A stretch of 64,000 nt of DNA from Saprospiraceae bacterium (GCA_020630435.1 JAHDBJ010000025.1:1-64000), one strand, 5' to 3'. Counted from the stretch's first letter, positions 45,089 to 54,294 are shown. Numbers and translations are program-made. The notes: generated by a model from the letters alone, not told the origin.

Positions 45089-47590
45089 ATGGAACAAGCA
45101 AAACAATTTTTACAAACATCTATTCAATATATAAAGGAGAAATTTCAATATTTCAAATCCTCCTATCCTAGAGCATATAAAGGTTTGCGTTGGTTAGTTT
45201 ATGCTGGAATAGTTGGTCTTGTTATACTATTACTATTTGTATTTTCAGTAGCAATGGGAGCTTTTGGAAAGTTACCTTCACAAGAGGCTTTAAAAAATAT
45301 TAAAAATCATACTGCCTCTGAAGTCTACTCCTCTGATGGAGTTCTATTAGGAAAATTTTATTTAGAAAACCGTACCAATGTTTCTATCGATGAAATCTCA
45401 CCGATTTTGTTACAAACGCTTATAGCGACAGAAGATGCTCGATTTTATAAGCATAGTGGTGTAGATTTTTATGCTATGTTAAGGGTTTTTTTTAAAAGTA
45501 TATTACTTCGGGATGAGTCTGCAGGAGGAGGAAGTACATTAAGTCAACAGCTTTCTAAAAATCTATTTCCTAGAAAAAAACATTCTTTTTTGACAATGCC
45601 TGTCAATAAAGTCAAAGAAATGTTCGTTGCTCGACGACTGGAAAAATTATATACTAAAAAAGAAATTTTAAGAATATATCTTAATACAGTGCCGTTTAGT
45701 GAAAACATTTATGGAATAGATGTAGCAACTCAACGTTTTTTTGATACCAATCCAAAAGATATAAAACCAGAAGAAGCAGCTGTAATCATAGGAATGCTGA
45801 AAGCCCCTACAACGTATAACCCTCGTAAAAATCCCGATGTTGCTTTGAAAAGAAGAAATATTGTGCTAGACCAACTGGTGGAATATGAATATTTTGAGAA
45901 AAGTGTAGTTGACTCTATTAAAAGCTTACCACTTTATCTAAAGTATAATCATGAAAGTATAGACGCAGGACCAGCAACTTATTTTAGGGAGAAACTGAGG
46001 GTTGAATTGAAAGAATGGGTGAAAAATAAGAAGAAAGAAGATGGAAGTGCCTATAACTTATATACCGATGGATTAAAGATATATACTACAATCCATTCAA
46101 AAATACAAAATTATGCAGAGGCAGCGGTTGCTGAACATATGAAAAAATTACAGGAAGATTTTGATAAGCATTGGAAGGAAGGGCAGCCTTGGAATGATAA
46201 AGAAATAGAATTAGCGATGAAGCGTTCTGAGCGTTATCGAATACTAAAAAAACAAGGTAAAAGTCGAAAACAAATTCTAGTGAATTTTAATGAAAAAGTT
46301 TCAATGACCATCTTTTCTTGGAACAAGAAACAGGAGGAAAAAGTAATAATGAGTCCATTGGATTCCATAAAATATTATTATACTCGACTTAATGCTGGTT
46401 TTGTTGTGTTACAACCTCAAACAGGTCGAGTTTTGGCTTGGGTAGGCGGTACAAATCATAAATATTTCAAATATGACCATGTATTGTCGAAGCGACAAGT
46501 AGGATCAACATTTAAACCTTTTGTTTATGCTTCTGCTTTAAAAGCGGGCTATCAGGCTTGTGATTATTTTAATAATTATTTGGTAACATATACAGAATAT
46601 GATGATTGGACGCCTGAGAATTCAGATGGGAAATATGGGGGCTTATATTCTATGGGAGGGGCGCTTACCAAATCGGTAAACTCCGTAGCTGTTGATTTAA
46701 TTACTAGAGTGGGGATTGATAGTGTTGTCAATTTGGCGTATAAAATGGGGATAGAATCAGAAATACCCTTAGTACCTTCTATTGCTTTAGGTAGTAATGA
46801 AGCCTCTTTATTTGAGATGGTTCGGTCATATGGAACATTTGCCAATCGTGGATTTCGACCTAAGACTTGGTATTTGTCTAGAATAGAAACCGAAAAAGGA
46901 ATATTGATTGAAGATTTTACAAAAAGGGAGAATGAAGATATAGAAGAAGCACTCCCTGAGGAAATATCAGATATAATGGTTGAATTAATGCAAGTAGTTG
47001 TAGATAGTGGTACAGCAAAACGGCTTCGATATAAATATAATTTGGGCAATGATATTGCTGGCAAAACAGGCACTACACAATCTCAAGCAGATGGTTGGTT
47101 TATAGGATATACGCCTTCATTAGTGGCAGGAGCTTGGGTAGGAGCTGATCATCCTAGTGTTCATTTCCGTTCCTTAAACCTAGGACAAGGTGCTAATACA
47201 GCCCTACCGATTTGGGGTGTTTTTATGAAAAAACTACTCGAAGATCCTGTGTTCAAGGATATGAAGTATGAAAAATTTCCTGATTATCCTGAAGATTTAG
47301 CATGGAGGTTAGATTGTACTCCTTATATACCTGAGATGCAATTTGTCAATTACTACCCCACAGAAGCCCCTCAGCCGATAATTGAAAATGATATAAGCAG
47401 TAGAATTGAACAATATTATAATACAGCCCCTCAGCATCAAGAAGAAAACATTATAGATGTAATCGTAAATGAGAAGGAACGAAGAAGTGAGGAACGGCGT
47501 AAAAAAAAGGAAGAACGGCGAAAAAAGCGTGAAGAACGGAAAAAGAAGGCTAAAAAATTCTTTGATAAATTATTTAAAAAACAAAATTAG
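45089..47590 (+). CDS. Penicillin-binding protein 1A (bifunctional class A PBP)
   Basis: An 833-residue peptidoglycan synthase anchored by one helix (about 36-58). The GT51 transglycosylase domain has catalytic Glu115 in IATEDARFYKHSGVD and GGGSTLSQQLSKNLF. The transpeptidase domain has Ser473-x-x-Lys476 in VGSTFKPF, SVN at 529-531 and KTG at 659-661 (GKTGTTQ). It polymerises glycan strands and crosslinks stem peptides in the periplasm. An odd feature is the very basic and acidic tail after about residue 790 (ERRSEERRKKKEERRKKREE), common in Bacteroidota PBP1A and perhaps wall- or membrane-interacting. The gene is transcribed alone. Confidence 0.95.
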   Translation: MEQAKQFLQTSIQYIKEKFQYFKSSYPRAYKGLRWLVYAGIVGLVILLLFVFSVAMGAFGKLPSQEALKNIKNHTASEVYSSDGVLLGKFYLENRTNVSIDEISPILLQTLIATEDARFYKHSGVDFYAMLRVFFKSILLRDESAGGGSTLSQQLSKNLFPRKKHSFLTMPVNKVKEMFVARRLEKLYTKKEILRIYLNTVPFSENIYGIDVATQRFFDTNPKDIKPEEAAVIIGMLKAPTTYNPRKNPDVALKRRNIVLDQLVEYEYFEKSVVDSIKSLPLYLKYNHESIDAGPATYFREKLRVELKEWVKNKKKEDGSAYNLYTDGLKIYTTIHSKIQNYAEAAVAEHMKKLQEDFDKHWKEGQPWNDKEIELAMKRSERYRILKKQGKSRKQILVNFNEKVSMTIFSWNKKQEEKVIMSPLDSIKYYYTRLNAGFVVLQPQTGRVLAWVGGTNHKYFKYDHVLSKRQVGSTFKPFVYASALKAGYQACDYFNNYLVTYTEYDDWTPENSDGKYGGLYSMGGALTKSVNSVAVDLITRVGIDSVVNLAYKMGIESEIPLVPSIALGSNEASLFEMVRSYGTFANRGFRPKTWYLSRIETEKGILIEDFTKRENEDIEEALPEEISDIMVELMQVVVDSGTAKRLRYKYNLGNDIAGKTGTTQSQADGWFIGYTPSLVAGAWVGADHPSVHFRSLNLGQGANTALPIWGVFMKKLLEDPVFKDMKYEKFPDYPEDLAWRLDCTPYIPEMQFVNYYPTEAPQPIIENDISSRIEQYYNTAPQHQEENIIDVIVNEKERRSEERRKKKEERRKKREERKKKAKKFFDKLFKKQN

Positions 47591-48003
47591 TCTTTGAAAA
47601 TATATTGTTTTTTTATGTCTATGTAATTTTAATATTTGGTTAACATTTTTTTAACACTTTTTATTTACTTATAATTCAGTATTATATAGATATTTTTTTG
47701 TTTAATAATAATAAAATAATGATGAGGTAGTAGGTTTAATTTGTTGATAGTCATTGTGTTAGGTTGATTTTTAAGAGCTTATTATTTATTGTTTTTTTTA
47801 TAAAATATTTTATTACATTTGCATAGAGACATACTTAAACTATAGGAAACAAAAAACATAACTATGAGACAACTGAGCACTAAACTTTTCTTTATTTTCC
47901 AGATTTAAATGTTTATCATATAAGCAAGCTGGTATTAATTGGGTTTTACTTGATTAATATAGCATTTTTCTGTCTATATATTTGAGACAATATATGAGCA
48001 GAG

Positions 48004-48196
48004 ACAAACAGTAGTGTTACTGTTTGTTGCTTTGAGTAAACAGCTTAGTTTTATCGAACTTTAGTAATAAAGTTTCATTAAGGCTTGGCATGCATTTCCC
48101 AAATGATTCACTCAGTATAGTTGTGCATTGATTAGATCTTCCCAAAGAAGATCTAGTTGGTTTATTGTATTTTTTTCGCTTTCGCCCCCACGAAAG
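48004..48196 (+). promoter_or_regulatory. Cluster of hairpins, possible structured leader RNA
   Basis: Hairpins in order: ACAAACAGTA/TACTGTTTGT (48004-48027, four-base loop), AACTTT/AAAGTT (48057-48074), TAGATCTTC/GAAGATCTA (48133-48155, five-base loop) and CTTTCG/CGAAAG (48179-48196). All stems are perfect. Their density in an AT-rich spacer suggests an RNA structure, but no known riboswitch or ncRNA family is recognised. Confidence 0.35.
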
Positions 48197-48209
48197 CCTA
48201 GGATGGTAT

Positions 48210-48224
48210 TGTTTACAGTAAACA
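48210..48224. promoter_or_regulatory. Palindromic operator-like site
   Basis: TGTTTAC-a-GTAAACA is a perfect 7-1-7 palindrome ending 36 bp before the start of the T9SS gene. It is of a size and symmetry typical of a dimeric regulator site; the binder is unknown. Confidence 0.35.
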
Positions 48225-48260
48225 TATTTATAATTTATTAACCTTTTAACTTATTTAACT

Positions 48261-49355
48261 ATGAGAAAACGTTTATCAACGAACACAATGTTCTCTCCTC
48301 GAATTATTCATTGTTTAATTTTATTATTTTTTGGTTTTGGGTCGTTTGCACAAACAGCAACAATATCCTTGGATCTTTATTTTGATGATAATCCAGCTAA
48401 TGGATTATGGGATGTTGGTGAATTGTTACAAAACGACAATACTCTAGGTGTATATCTTTATGAATTTGCTGACGAAGCTACAGCAAATACAGGAGATATA
48501 CTATCAGCACTCTCGTCTGTACAAATGGATAGTGCAGAAGATGGTTACTCGAAAGTAGTGAGTTGTAATGTAACTCCAAGATATTACCGAATAGGCGTAT
48601 TTGATGCAGCAGATTACAAAGTGATTCCGACACCGACTTACGATTTTGGCGTATCAGATGATAATGATTTTACAACAGTATTTAATTATCCTCCTCCATT
48701 CCCCCCTTTAGTTGTTAAGCTTTCGGGCGTAATACAAATTGGAGGTGGTACTTGCGAAGACGTAAATGCTTTCGGAGGTGGTAACCCTGACGGAGTTATG
48801 CCTGTTGAACTTGGTTATTTCGATGCTGAAGCAAATGCTTGTAATGTCGAAATTAATTGGACAACACTTTCTGAGTTGAATAACGCTGGTTTTTCTTTAC
48901 AGAAAAGTACAGATGGAGATAATTTTGAGGAAATAGCATGGATTCCTGGAAAAGGAAATTCTACCGAAGAAGTGGCTTATCAATTTGTTGATGAGGATCC
49001 TTCTGCTACAAATTACTACAGACTAACACAAGTTGATTTTGACGGTACATCGGAAAATTCAGAGATTATTATTGTTGATGTCACAGATTGTGATAATATT
49101 CAAAGATTGAGACTTTTCCCGACATTAGCGACCGATCATATTACGATAATGAATACGAAAAAATTTGAAGGCATAACAAAAGTTATGATCACAGATAATT
49201 TAGGAAGAATTGTACGATATAGAGCAGTAGCGAATTTTGATGAATATTCAAATTATACGATAGATGTTAATACTTTACATACTGGATTATATTATGTAGT
49301 AGTATCTGATGAGTCAAATACAATTTACCCGACTCAACGATTTGTAAAAAATTAG
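48261..49355 (+). CDS. Secreted protein with FN3-like module and T9SS type A sorting domain
   Basis: A 364-residue protein with signal peptide (about residues 1-31, ending GSFAQ). The N-terminal part is a beta-rich domain (TISLDLYFDDNPANGLWDVG, NVTPRYYRIGVFDAADYKVI), perhaps an SdrD B-like or prealbumin-like fold. The FN3-like module follows (PVELGYFDAEANACNVEINW, NAGFSLQKSTDGDNFEEIAW, NYYRLTQVDFDG), then a T9SS type A sorting domain (RLFPTLATDHITIMN, MITDNLGRIVRY, LHTGLYYVVVSDES). It should be surface-delivered. The leader contains a hairpin cluster and an operator-like palindrome. Function is unknown. Confidence 0.8.
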   Translation: MRKRLSTNTMFSPRIIHCLILLFFGFGSFAQTATISLDLYFDDNPANGLWDVGELLQNDNTLGVYLYEFADEATANTGDILSALSSVQMDSAEDGYSKVVSCNVTPRYYRIGVFDAADYKVIPTPTYDFGVSDDNDFTTVFNYPPPFPPLVVKLSGVIQIGGGTCEDVNAFGGGNPDGVMPVELGYFDAEANACNVEINWTTLSELNNAGFSLQKSTDGDNFEEIAWIPGKGNSTEEVAYQFVDEDPSATNYYRLTQVDFDGTSENSEIIIVDVTDCDNIQRLRLFPTLATDHITIMNTKKFEGITKVMITDNLGRIVRYRAVANFDEYSNYTIDVNTLHTGLYYVVVSDESNTIYPTQRFVKN

Positions 49356-49375
49356 ATATTAATTTACTAGTAGTT

Positions 49376-49407
49376 AAAAGCTGATTGGCGTCTGTCAATC
49401 AGCTTTT
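49376..49407. terminator. Intrinsic terminator between convergent genes
   Basis: A 12-bp stem AAAAGCTGATTG / CAATCAGCTTTT with an eight-base loop and flanking A and T runs, between the T9SS gene (+) and the amidohydrolase gene (-). Confidence 0.88.
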
Positions 49408-49417
49408 TTGTTGTAAC

Positions 49418-50605
49418 TTATACCAATCGCTGTACTTTTGTGTTAGCATTCAATGAAGGAGTATCTTGAATTTTCATATTCGATAGAAGGTTAATTCCAG
49501 GACATTTTCCTACCTCAAAACTTCCAAAATCCGCATCAAAACCTAGTGCTTGAGCTCCATTTAATGTTGCCCATTTTAATAAAATATCAAAAGAGATATA
49601 AGATTGATAACGTGCAATGGTTTTCATCTCTTCTAAAATAGAGAGCTGCCAATTGGATGTTAAACTATCTGTTCCTAGGGTCACTTTAGCATTTGTTTCT
49701 AGAAAGTTTTTATAATTAGGAAGTCTATTTTCGATGTACAAATTTGCATTGGGACAAGAAGCCCAATAACAATTGTCACTCCATGCATGGGCAGCTTCTA
49801 TATCCGCTTTGTTCGTCATAGTATTATGTACAAAAAGCACTTTATTATTGGGATTCATATTTTCTAGAGCATAATGGATTGAGGTTCGTCCATCAGCATT
49901 AAAGTTTTCTAAGCTGACATTAAATCCTTTAAAGAAATCAATAAAGTCACCTGTTTTTGACTTGAAAAGCGCATTTTCATGTGGTGTTTCTTGATTGTGG
50001 ATACTTATTGTACAGTTATCAGGATTAGTTTTTTTTATTTTTTTAAATAATGCTTTTGAAACTGTATAAGGAGCATGGGGAACAGCAGATTTACGATTAC
50101 CATGAGCAGTGCTTTGACCTTCATAAACTGGACGATAGTTTTGATAAGTGGATTCAGCACCAGCCTCTTGTAAAAAATCAAACATTTCTACAAATGTATA
50201 ATATCGGATCAAACTTTCATCCTTTCTGTGGGCTGTATCTAATTTGTTGGAAATATCTCCAACGGCTACGATACCATTCTCATACATTTCTTTATCTGCG
50301 GCATCAATGGCTTGATCAATTACGGCTTGAGGAAAATCTCTAAAAGCAACAACACGTTGTAAAAAGGGTAATAAAGTCGTTCCTGTATTGACTTTACCTT
50401 TCATATGAGAAAGCTCTAAATGACAATGGGTATTGATAAATCCAGGGACTAAGATTCCTTTATAAACCTCAATTTCAGACTCACTATAATCACTTCTAAT
50501 GCCTATTGCATTGATTTGACCCGTTTGGTCATCAACAATAAGTACTCCTTTTTCAATAGGAGGACTACTAACAGGATAAACCCAATCTGCTGAAATTTTT
50601 TTCAT
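49418..50605 (-). CDS. Amidohydrolase family protein (COG0402 deaminase-like)
   Basis: A 395-residue TIM-barrel metal-dependent hydrolase. Metal ligands are visible as HCH in PGFINTHCHLELSHMKG, the later His in VPHAPYTVS, the His in ISIHNQETPHENALF, and the Asp in VTLGTDSLTSNW. This order matches cytosine-deaminase/chlorohydrolase-type enzymes (COG0402), including aminofutalosine deaminase. The substrate is not certain. The protein lacks a signal peptide, so it acts in the cytosol. It is divergent from the ABC permease gene, with 45 bp between the start codons. Confidence 0.82.
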   Translation of the reverse strand: MKKISADWVYPVSSPPIEKGVLIVDDQTGQINAIGIRSDYSESEIEVYKGILVPGFINTHCHLELSHMKGKVNTGTTLLPFLQRVVAFRDFPQAVIDQAIDAADKEMYENGIVAVGDISNKLDTAHRKDESLIRYYTFVEMFDFLQEAGAESTYQNYRPVYEGQSTAHGNRKSAVPHAPYTVSKALFKKIKKTNPDNCTISIHNQETPHENALFKSKTGDFIDFFKGFNVSLENFNADGRTSIHYALENMNPNNKVLFVHNTMTNKADIEAAHAWSDNCYWASCPNANLYIENRLPNYKNFLETNAKVTLGTDSLTSNWQLSILEEMKTIARYQSYISFDILLKWATLNGAQALGFDADFGSFEVGKCPGINLLSNMKIQDTPSLNANTKVQRLV

Positions 50606-50635
50606 TCCAAATCGATTTTATTTTTATTAAAAACT

Positions 50636-50643
50636 TAACTTTG
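50636..50643 (+). promoter_or_regulatory. Candidate -7 element (TAACTTTG) just before the ABC permease gene
   Basis: TAACTTTG lies only 7 bp before the ATG at 50651, so transcription would start at or next to the start codon (leaderless or nearly so). No -33 element was confirmed. Confidence 0.3.
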
Positions 50644-50650
50644 TTTTTCG

Positions 50651-51712
50651 ATGGTAAGATATTTAATAAAAAAGATAAGTTATGCTTTTCTAGTACTTAT
50701 TTCTGTTATAGTACTGATCAGTTCTATCATTTACCTTTCTCCTGTAGATCCTGCTCAGTTGACGTTTGGGCAGCGTCAAGATATTGCTACTGTAGAAAGC
50801 AAAAAGAAAGCATTGGGGCTTGACCAACCCTTATATATACAGTTGGCTTTATATCTAAATGATGTTTCACCAATTTCTATACATCATAATACCCCTAGTA
50901 ATGCAACTAAATACAATTATTTAAGATTGTTGCCACTAGGAAAAAAAGTATTGGTGCTAAAGGTTCCTCATCTTAGAGAATCTTTTCAAAGTGGAAAACC
51001 TGTCATACATATATTAAAAACAGCGATTCCTAGAACAGCTATTTTGGCATTGACAGCAATTATTCTTGCACTAATAGTAGGAGTTGTGCTAGGGGTTTTA
51101 GCTGCTTTGAACCAGAATACATGGTTAGACAATTTAGCTGTCGTTGTTTCTGTTTTGGGTTATTCGTTGCCTAGTTATGTTACTGCAATGATACTAGGAT
51201 TTGTATTTGCTTATTATCTAGGTGATTATACACATCTGAATATTAAAGGAGGATTGACAGAATTAAATGATATGGGAGATGAAGTCATTGTTTGGAAAAA
51301 TCTGTTATTACCTACATTAGCATTGGGGATTCGACCAATAGGTATTATTACACAATTAACTCGAAGTGCGATGCTTGATGTTTTAAAACAAGATTATATA
51401 CGCACAGCAAAAGCAAAAGGCTTAGGAAAATGGACTGTAAACTTTAGGCACGCTTTAAGAAATGCCCTTAATCCTGTAGCAACCGCTACTACAGGTTGGT
51501 TTGCTTCCCTATTAGCAGGTGCGTTTTTTGTTGAGTTTGTATTTTCTTATAATGGTTTAGGACTAGAAACGATTAATGCTTTAAAAACTTATGACTTGCC
51601 TGTTGTTTTGGGTACTGTTATTTTTGTAGCTTTAGCATTTTCTATTATAAATATAGTAGTCGATTTTTTATATGTCCTCTTAGATCCTCGAATCCGACTT
51701 ACTACAGCTTAA
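50651..51712 (+). CDS. ABC transporter permease, DppB/OppB-like
   Basis: A 353-residue inner-membrane permease of the peptide/nickel type. There is an N-terminal helix (YLIKKISYAFLVLISVIVL) with the family's YLSPVDPAQLTFGQ loop, an extracytoplasmic section, five further helices, and the ATPase-contact EAA loop (YIRTAKAKGLGKWTVNFRHA, then LRNALNPV). Such permeases form a channel with a DppC-like partner and two ATPases fed by a binding protein. None of the partners is next to it. This split arrangement is often seen in Bacteroidota. The following DUF4412 gene is 134 bp away. Confidence 0.9.
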   Translation: MVRYLIKKISYAFLVLISVIVLISSIIYLSPVDPAQLTFGQRQDIATVESKKKALGLDQPLYIQLALYLNDVSPISIHHNTPSNATKYNYLRLLPLGKKVLVLKVPHLRESFQSGKPVIHILKTAIPRTAILALTAIILALIVGVVLGVLAALNQNTWLDNLAVVVSVLGYSLPSYVTAMILGFVFAYYLGDYTHLNIKGGLTELNDMGDEVIVWKNLLLPTLALGIRPIGIITQLTRSAMLDVLKQDYIRTAKAKGLGKWTVNFRHALRNALNPVATATTGWFASLLAGAFFVEFVFSYNGLGLETINALKTYDLPVVLGTVIFVALAFSIINIVVDFLYVLLDPRIRLTTA

Positions 51713-51717
51713 TTACT

Positions 51718-51763
51718 AGGGCGTAACGACTTTTTTCTAGTACTTGTCGAAAAAATAAGCCCT
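51718..51763. other. Nested inverted repeat after the ABC permease gene
   Basis: AGGGC (51718-51722) pairs with GCCCT (51759-51763) and TTTTTTC (51731-51737) with GAAAAAA (51749-51755), giving a bulged hairpin 5 bp after the permease stop. It lacks a following U-tract, so it is not a standard terminator. Confidence 0.35.
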
Positions 51764-51846
51764 GCATTCAGAGAATCTGCTATTATTGTCTAATATTTCT
51801 ATATTTCTATCTTATTAAACAAATTTTTAACTTAAAATTCATATCA

Positions 51847-52590
51847 ATGAAACAATTCAATAATTTACTTTTCCTTTTTAGTATAATTGGTTTATTGACA
51901 GTAGGTTGTACCGCTACTAAAAAAACAACAGATACAAAGAAAACAACGTCAAGTTCTAAAACTACAGCTTCTGCTTCTAGTAGTTCTCAAGGTACTATTT
52001 TATATGAAGTGGTAGATTGTAAAACAAGTAGTGATAATCCTCAAATGGAAATGGCTGCTAGTATGATGAAGGGCAGTACGACAGAAGTTACTTTTAAAGG
52101 AGATAAAGTGAAAACACATATGGATATGATGGGAGGAATGTCAAAAAATACAGTTTTCTCGAATTTATCAGATGAAACGGGTACATTATTCTTAGATGTT
52201 CCAATGCAAGCTGTAAAGTACAAAGTAAAAATGTCAAAAGAAGATTCTGATGAGTTTAGAAAGAATATGCCAAGTTATACATTTACATATGATAAAAGTA
52301 AAACAAAAGATATTGCTGGATATACTTGTCACCTTGCAACAGGTACAGATGAGGATGATAACTCAATTGAGTTATATGTTACGGATAAAATTACTTCCGA
52401 TGCCTTTAAATATCAATATAATGGACTAAAAGGTTTTCCATTAGAATATACCAGTAAACAAGGGCCTTTTGAAAGTAAAATGGTCGCAAAGAAAATCTCA
52501 TCAGAAGTTTCTGCTGACTTTTTTACGATGCCAGAGGGTTTCGAAGAAAAAACAATGGATGATTTAAAGAAAATGGGTATGGGCGGATAA
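51847..52590 (+). CDS. DUF4412 family lipoprotein
   Basis: A 247-residue protein with lipoprotein signal (MKQFNNLLFLFSIIGLLTVGC, lipobox TVGC) and a low-complexity Thr/Ser/Lys linker (residues 23-48). The DUF4412-like domain follows: YEVVDCKTSSDNPQMEMAAS, STEVTFKGDKVKTHMDMMGG, KDIAGYTCHLATG and KITSDAFKYQY. The family is mostly in Bacteroidota and is thought to be envelope-located; its function is unknown. The gene ends before a strong terminator at 52643-52675. Confidence 0.78.
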   Translation: MKQFNNLLFLFSIIGLLTVGCTATKKTTDTKKTTSSSKTTASASSSSQGTILYEVVDCKTSSDNPQMEMAASMMKGSTTEVTFKGDKVKTHMDMMGGMSKNTVFSNLSDETGTLFLDVPMQAVKYKVKMSKEDSDEFRKNMPSYTFTYDKSKTKDIAGYTCHLATGTDEDDNSIELYVTDKITSDAFKYQYNGLKGFPLEYTSKQGPFESKMVAKKISSEVSADFFTMPEGFEEKTMDDLKKMGMGG

Positions 52591-52642
52591 TTTCAATCGA
52601 AATATTTCCATAGTGTTACGATAAAACGATTACAATAATTTT

Positions 52643-52675
52643 GGGTTTTGGCATTGGTCAAAACCCGATTTTTTT
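52643..52675 (+). terminator. Intrinsic terminator after the DUF4412 gene
   Basis: An 8-bp GC-containing stem GGGTTTTG / CAAAACCC with an eight-base loop, followed by GATTTTTTT. It sits between convergent genes. Confidence 0.82.
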
Positions 52676-53672
52676 AACAAAACCAAAAAACCTGATGTTT
52701 AGAATTTCTAAGTATATTTTTAATATGGATTTGTTCGGAAGGAGAAGAAATCGTTAAGATAAGTTGACTCATAGATTGTTCTTGAATTAAATGTGTCGAT
52801 TGGATTATTTTTCCATAAATATCCTGATCTATTTTTTTTAAATTATTTGAAATCCAATAAAAAGAAACTTCCTTTACAAGGAGTTTTTTTGCTAAAAATT
52901 TACCTTTTTTGCCAGCTCCCCATAAGATAAGTGTTTGTGTTTTATCTCTATCCAATTCTAGGAAATAGTTGATTTTTATATCAAAAAAACGATTGTCAGA
53001 ATAATGCTTGTCAGTCCTAGAAGTTCTATGGCTATAATCTCGCCATAGGTGCAGTATTTCCTGACTTGATTTGACTTGAAGCCCATATTTATAAAATCGA
53101 AAACACAAATCATAGTCTTCTGGGTAAGTGTTGGGATTAAAGGCTTCGATTTTTTCAAAATCCTCTCTATAAACCATCCAACAAGGAGAGGGGATAACGC
53201 ATTCTTTATAAATAGCAGAAAAGTTAGATTCTTTATAAGTTAATTCATTAAGCCATTTTTCGTATCGTAAATATCCATTGCCTAGTGGATAATCGGCAAA
53301 ATATTTTACACCTCCTGTTGCTACTATCCCTGTACCATTTTTTTGTAATATTTTTTTTAAAATTATCAATTTTTGTGGTGGCATCAAATCATCGGAATCC
53401 ATTCGAGTAATAAATGAACCCTTACATTTTGAATAAGCTAAGCGCAAAGCATCTATTATTCCCTTACCTTTATTTTGAAACACTTTTATCCTAGGGTCTT
53501 TTATAGCATATTTTTGTAGAATTAAAAAACTATTATCCGAAGAATGATCATCCACAGCAATCAATTCCCAATTTTTTTCACTTTGTTTGATTATAGAATT
53601 TAAACAATCCTCTAAAAATGGAGTTGAATTTTTAACAGGCATTAAGATGCTAATTAACATAGGATTTGGCAA
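52674..53672 (-). CDS. Family 2 glycosyltransferase with C-terminal Rossmann-like extension
   Basis: A 332-residue protein. Residues 5-220 are a GT-A domain of family GT2 (ISILMPVKNSTPFLEDCLNS, ELIAVDDHSSDNSFLIL, FITRMDSDDLMPPQKL with the DxD motif). After about 225, an extra domain begins LILWGAGKKGKFLAKKLLVK, which resembles a nucleotide-binding fold (GxGxxG variant), like the N-terminal domains of sugar acetyltransferases (PglD-like). The enzyme probably adds a sugar to a lipid-linked or surface glycan. The start could also be the ATG five codons in (M5). It is divergent from the thioredoxin-like gene. Confidence 0.85.
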   Translation of the reverse strand: MPNPMLISILMPVKNSTPFLEDCLNSIIKQSEKNWELIAVDDHSSDNSFLILQKYAIKDPRIKVFQNKGKGIIDALRLAYSKCKGSFITRMDSDDLMPPQKLIILKKILQKNGTGIVATGGVKYFADYPLGNGYLRYEKWLNELTYKESNFSAIYKECVIPSPCWMVYREDFEKIEAFNPNTYPEDYDLCFRFYKYGLQVKSSQEILHLWRDYSHRTSRTDKHYSDNRFFDIKINYFLELDRDKTQTLILWGAGKKGKFLAKKLLVKEVSFYWISNNLKKIDQDIYGKIIQSTHLIQEQSMSQLILTISSPSEQIHIKNILRNSKHQVFWFC

Positions 53673-53724
53673 AATTTAAAGTTCTAACTATATTCGTTTT
53701 TATAATACAAAAAATAAATAGTAA

Positions 53725-54285
53725 ATGGCACTCACAGAATCCAATATGCTTCCCTTAGGGACGAAAGCACCTAAATTTTCATTGCCAGACACAATATCTG
53801 GTAAAGAAGTGACACTAGAAAATATCGCATCCAGTAAAAAAGCGACGGTCGTGATGTTTATCTGTAATCACTGTCCTTATGTAATTCATGTACAAGAACA
53901 GATATCCACACTAGCAAGAGAATATCAAGAACGGGGTGTTGGTTTTGTAGCTATTAGCTCCAATGATGTCGAGAATTATCCTGATGATGCTCCTGATAAA
54001 ATGCGCTTAAAAGCCATAGAAGCAGGTTATTCTTTTCCCTATTTGTATGACGAGAGTCAGGCAGTTGCTAAGGCCTATGACGCTGCTTGTACACCTGATT
54101 TTTATATTTTTAATGAAGAACGAGAATTGGTATATCGTGGACAATTGGACGATTCTCGTCCCAATAGTGGGAAACCCGTTACAGGAAAAGACTTAAGAGC
54201 TGCATTGAAAGCAGTACTCAAAGGTCAGGCAGTTGCTAAAAAACAACGGCCTAGTGCAGGCTGTAATATTAAATGGAAAAAATAA
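53725..54285 (+). CDS. Thioredoxin-like / AhpC-TSA family redox protein
   Basis: A 186-residue soluble protein with a thioredoxin fold: KAPKFSLPDTISGKEVTLEN, VMFICNHCPYVIHVQEQIS with a CxxC (CNHC) motif, VAISSNDVENYPDDAPDKM, and FPYLYDESQAVAKAYDAACT before the conserved Pro. The CNHCPY form is typical of a Bacteroidota/proteobacterial 'thioredoxin family' group (COG0526). It likely reduces disulfides or peroxides in the cytosol; the partner is unknown. No signal peptide. It ends 9 bp from the convergent histidine kinase gene. Confidence 0.85.
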   Translation: MALTESNMLPLGTKAPKFSLPDTISGKEVTLENIASSKKATVVMFICNHCPYVIHVQEQISTLAREYQERGVGFVAISSNDVENYPDDAPDKMRLKAIEAGYSFPYLYDESQAVAKAYDAACTPDFYIFNEERELVYRGQLDDSRPNSGKPVTGKDLRAALKAVLKGQAVAKKQRPSAGCNIKWKK

Positions 54286-54294
54286 AGAAGAACA

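Larger units (their letters stand above)
47591..48260. other. Long intergenic region with several hairpins
   Basis: A 670-bp spacer before the T9SS gene at 48261. It contains four hairpins between 48004 and 48196 and a 15-bp palindrome at 48210-48224. At 47863 it also carries a 14-codon ORF (MRQLSTKLFFIFQI) whose start resembles the first codons of the next gene (MRKRLSTN). No longer ORF was found. It may be a structured leader or a degraded gene copy. Confidence 0.5.

Noticed and set aside
46576-47073. 165-codon minus-strand frame within PBP1A
   Set aside because: Antisense to the transpeptidase domain with its conserved KTG motif; no independent features.
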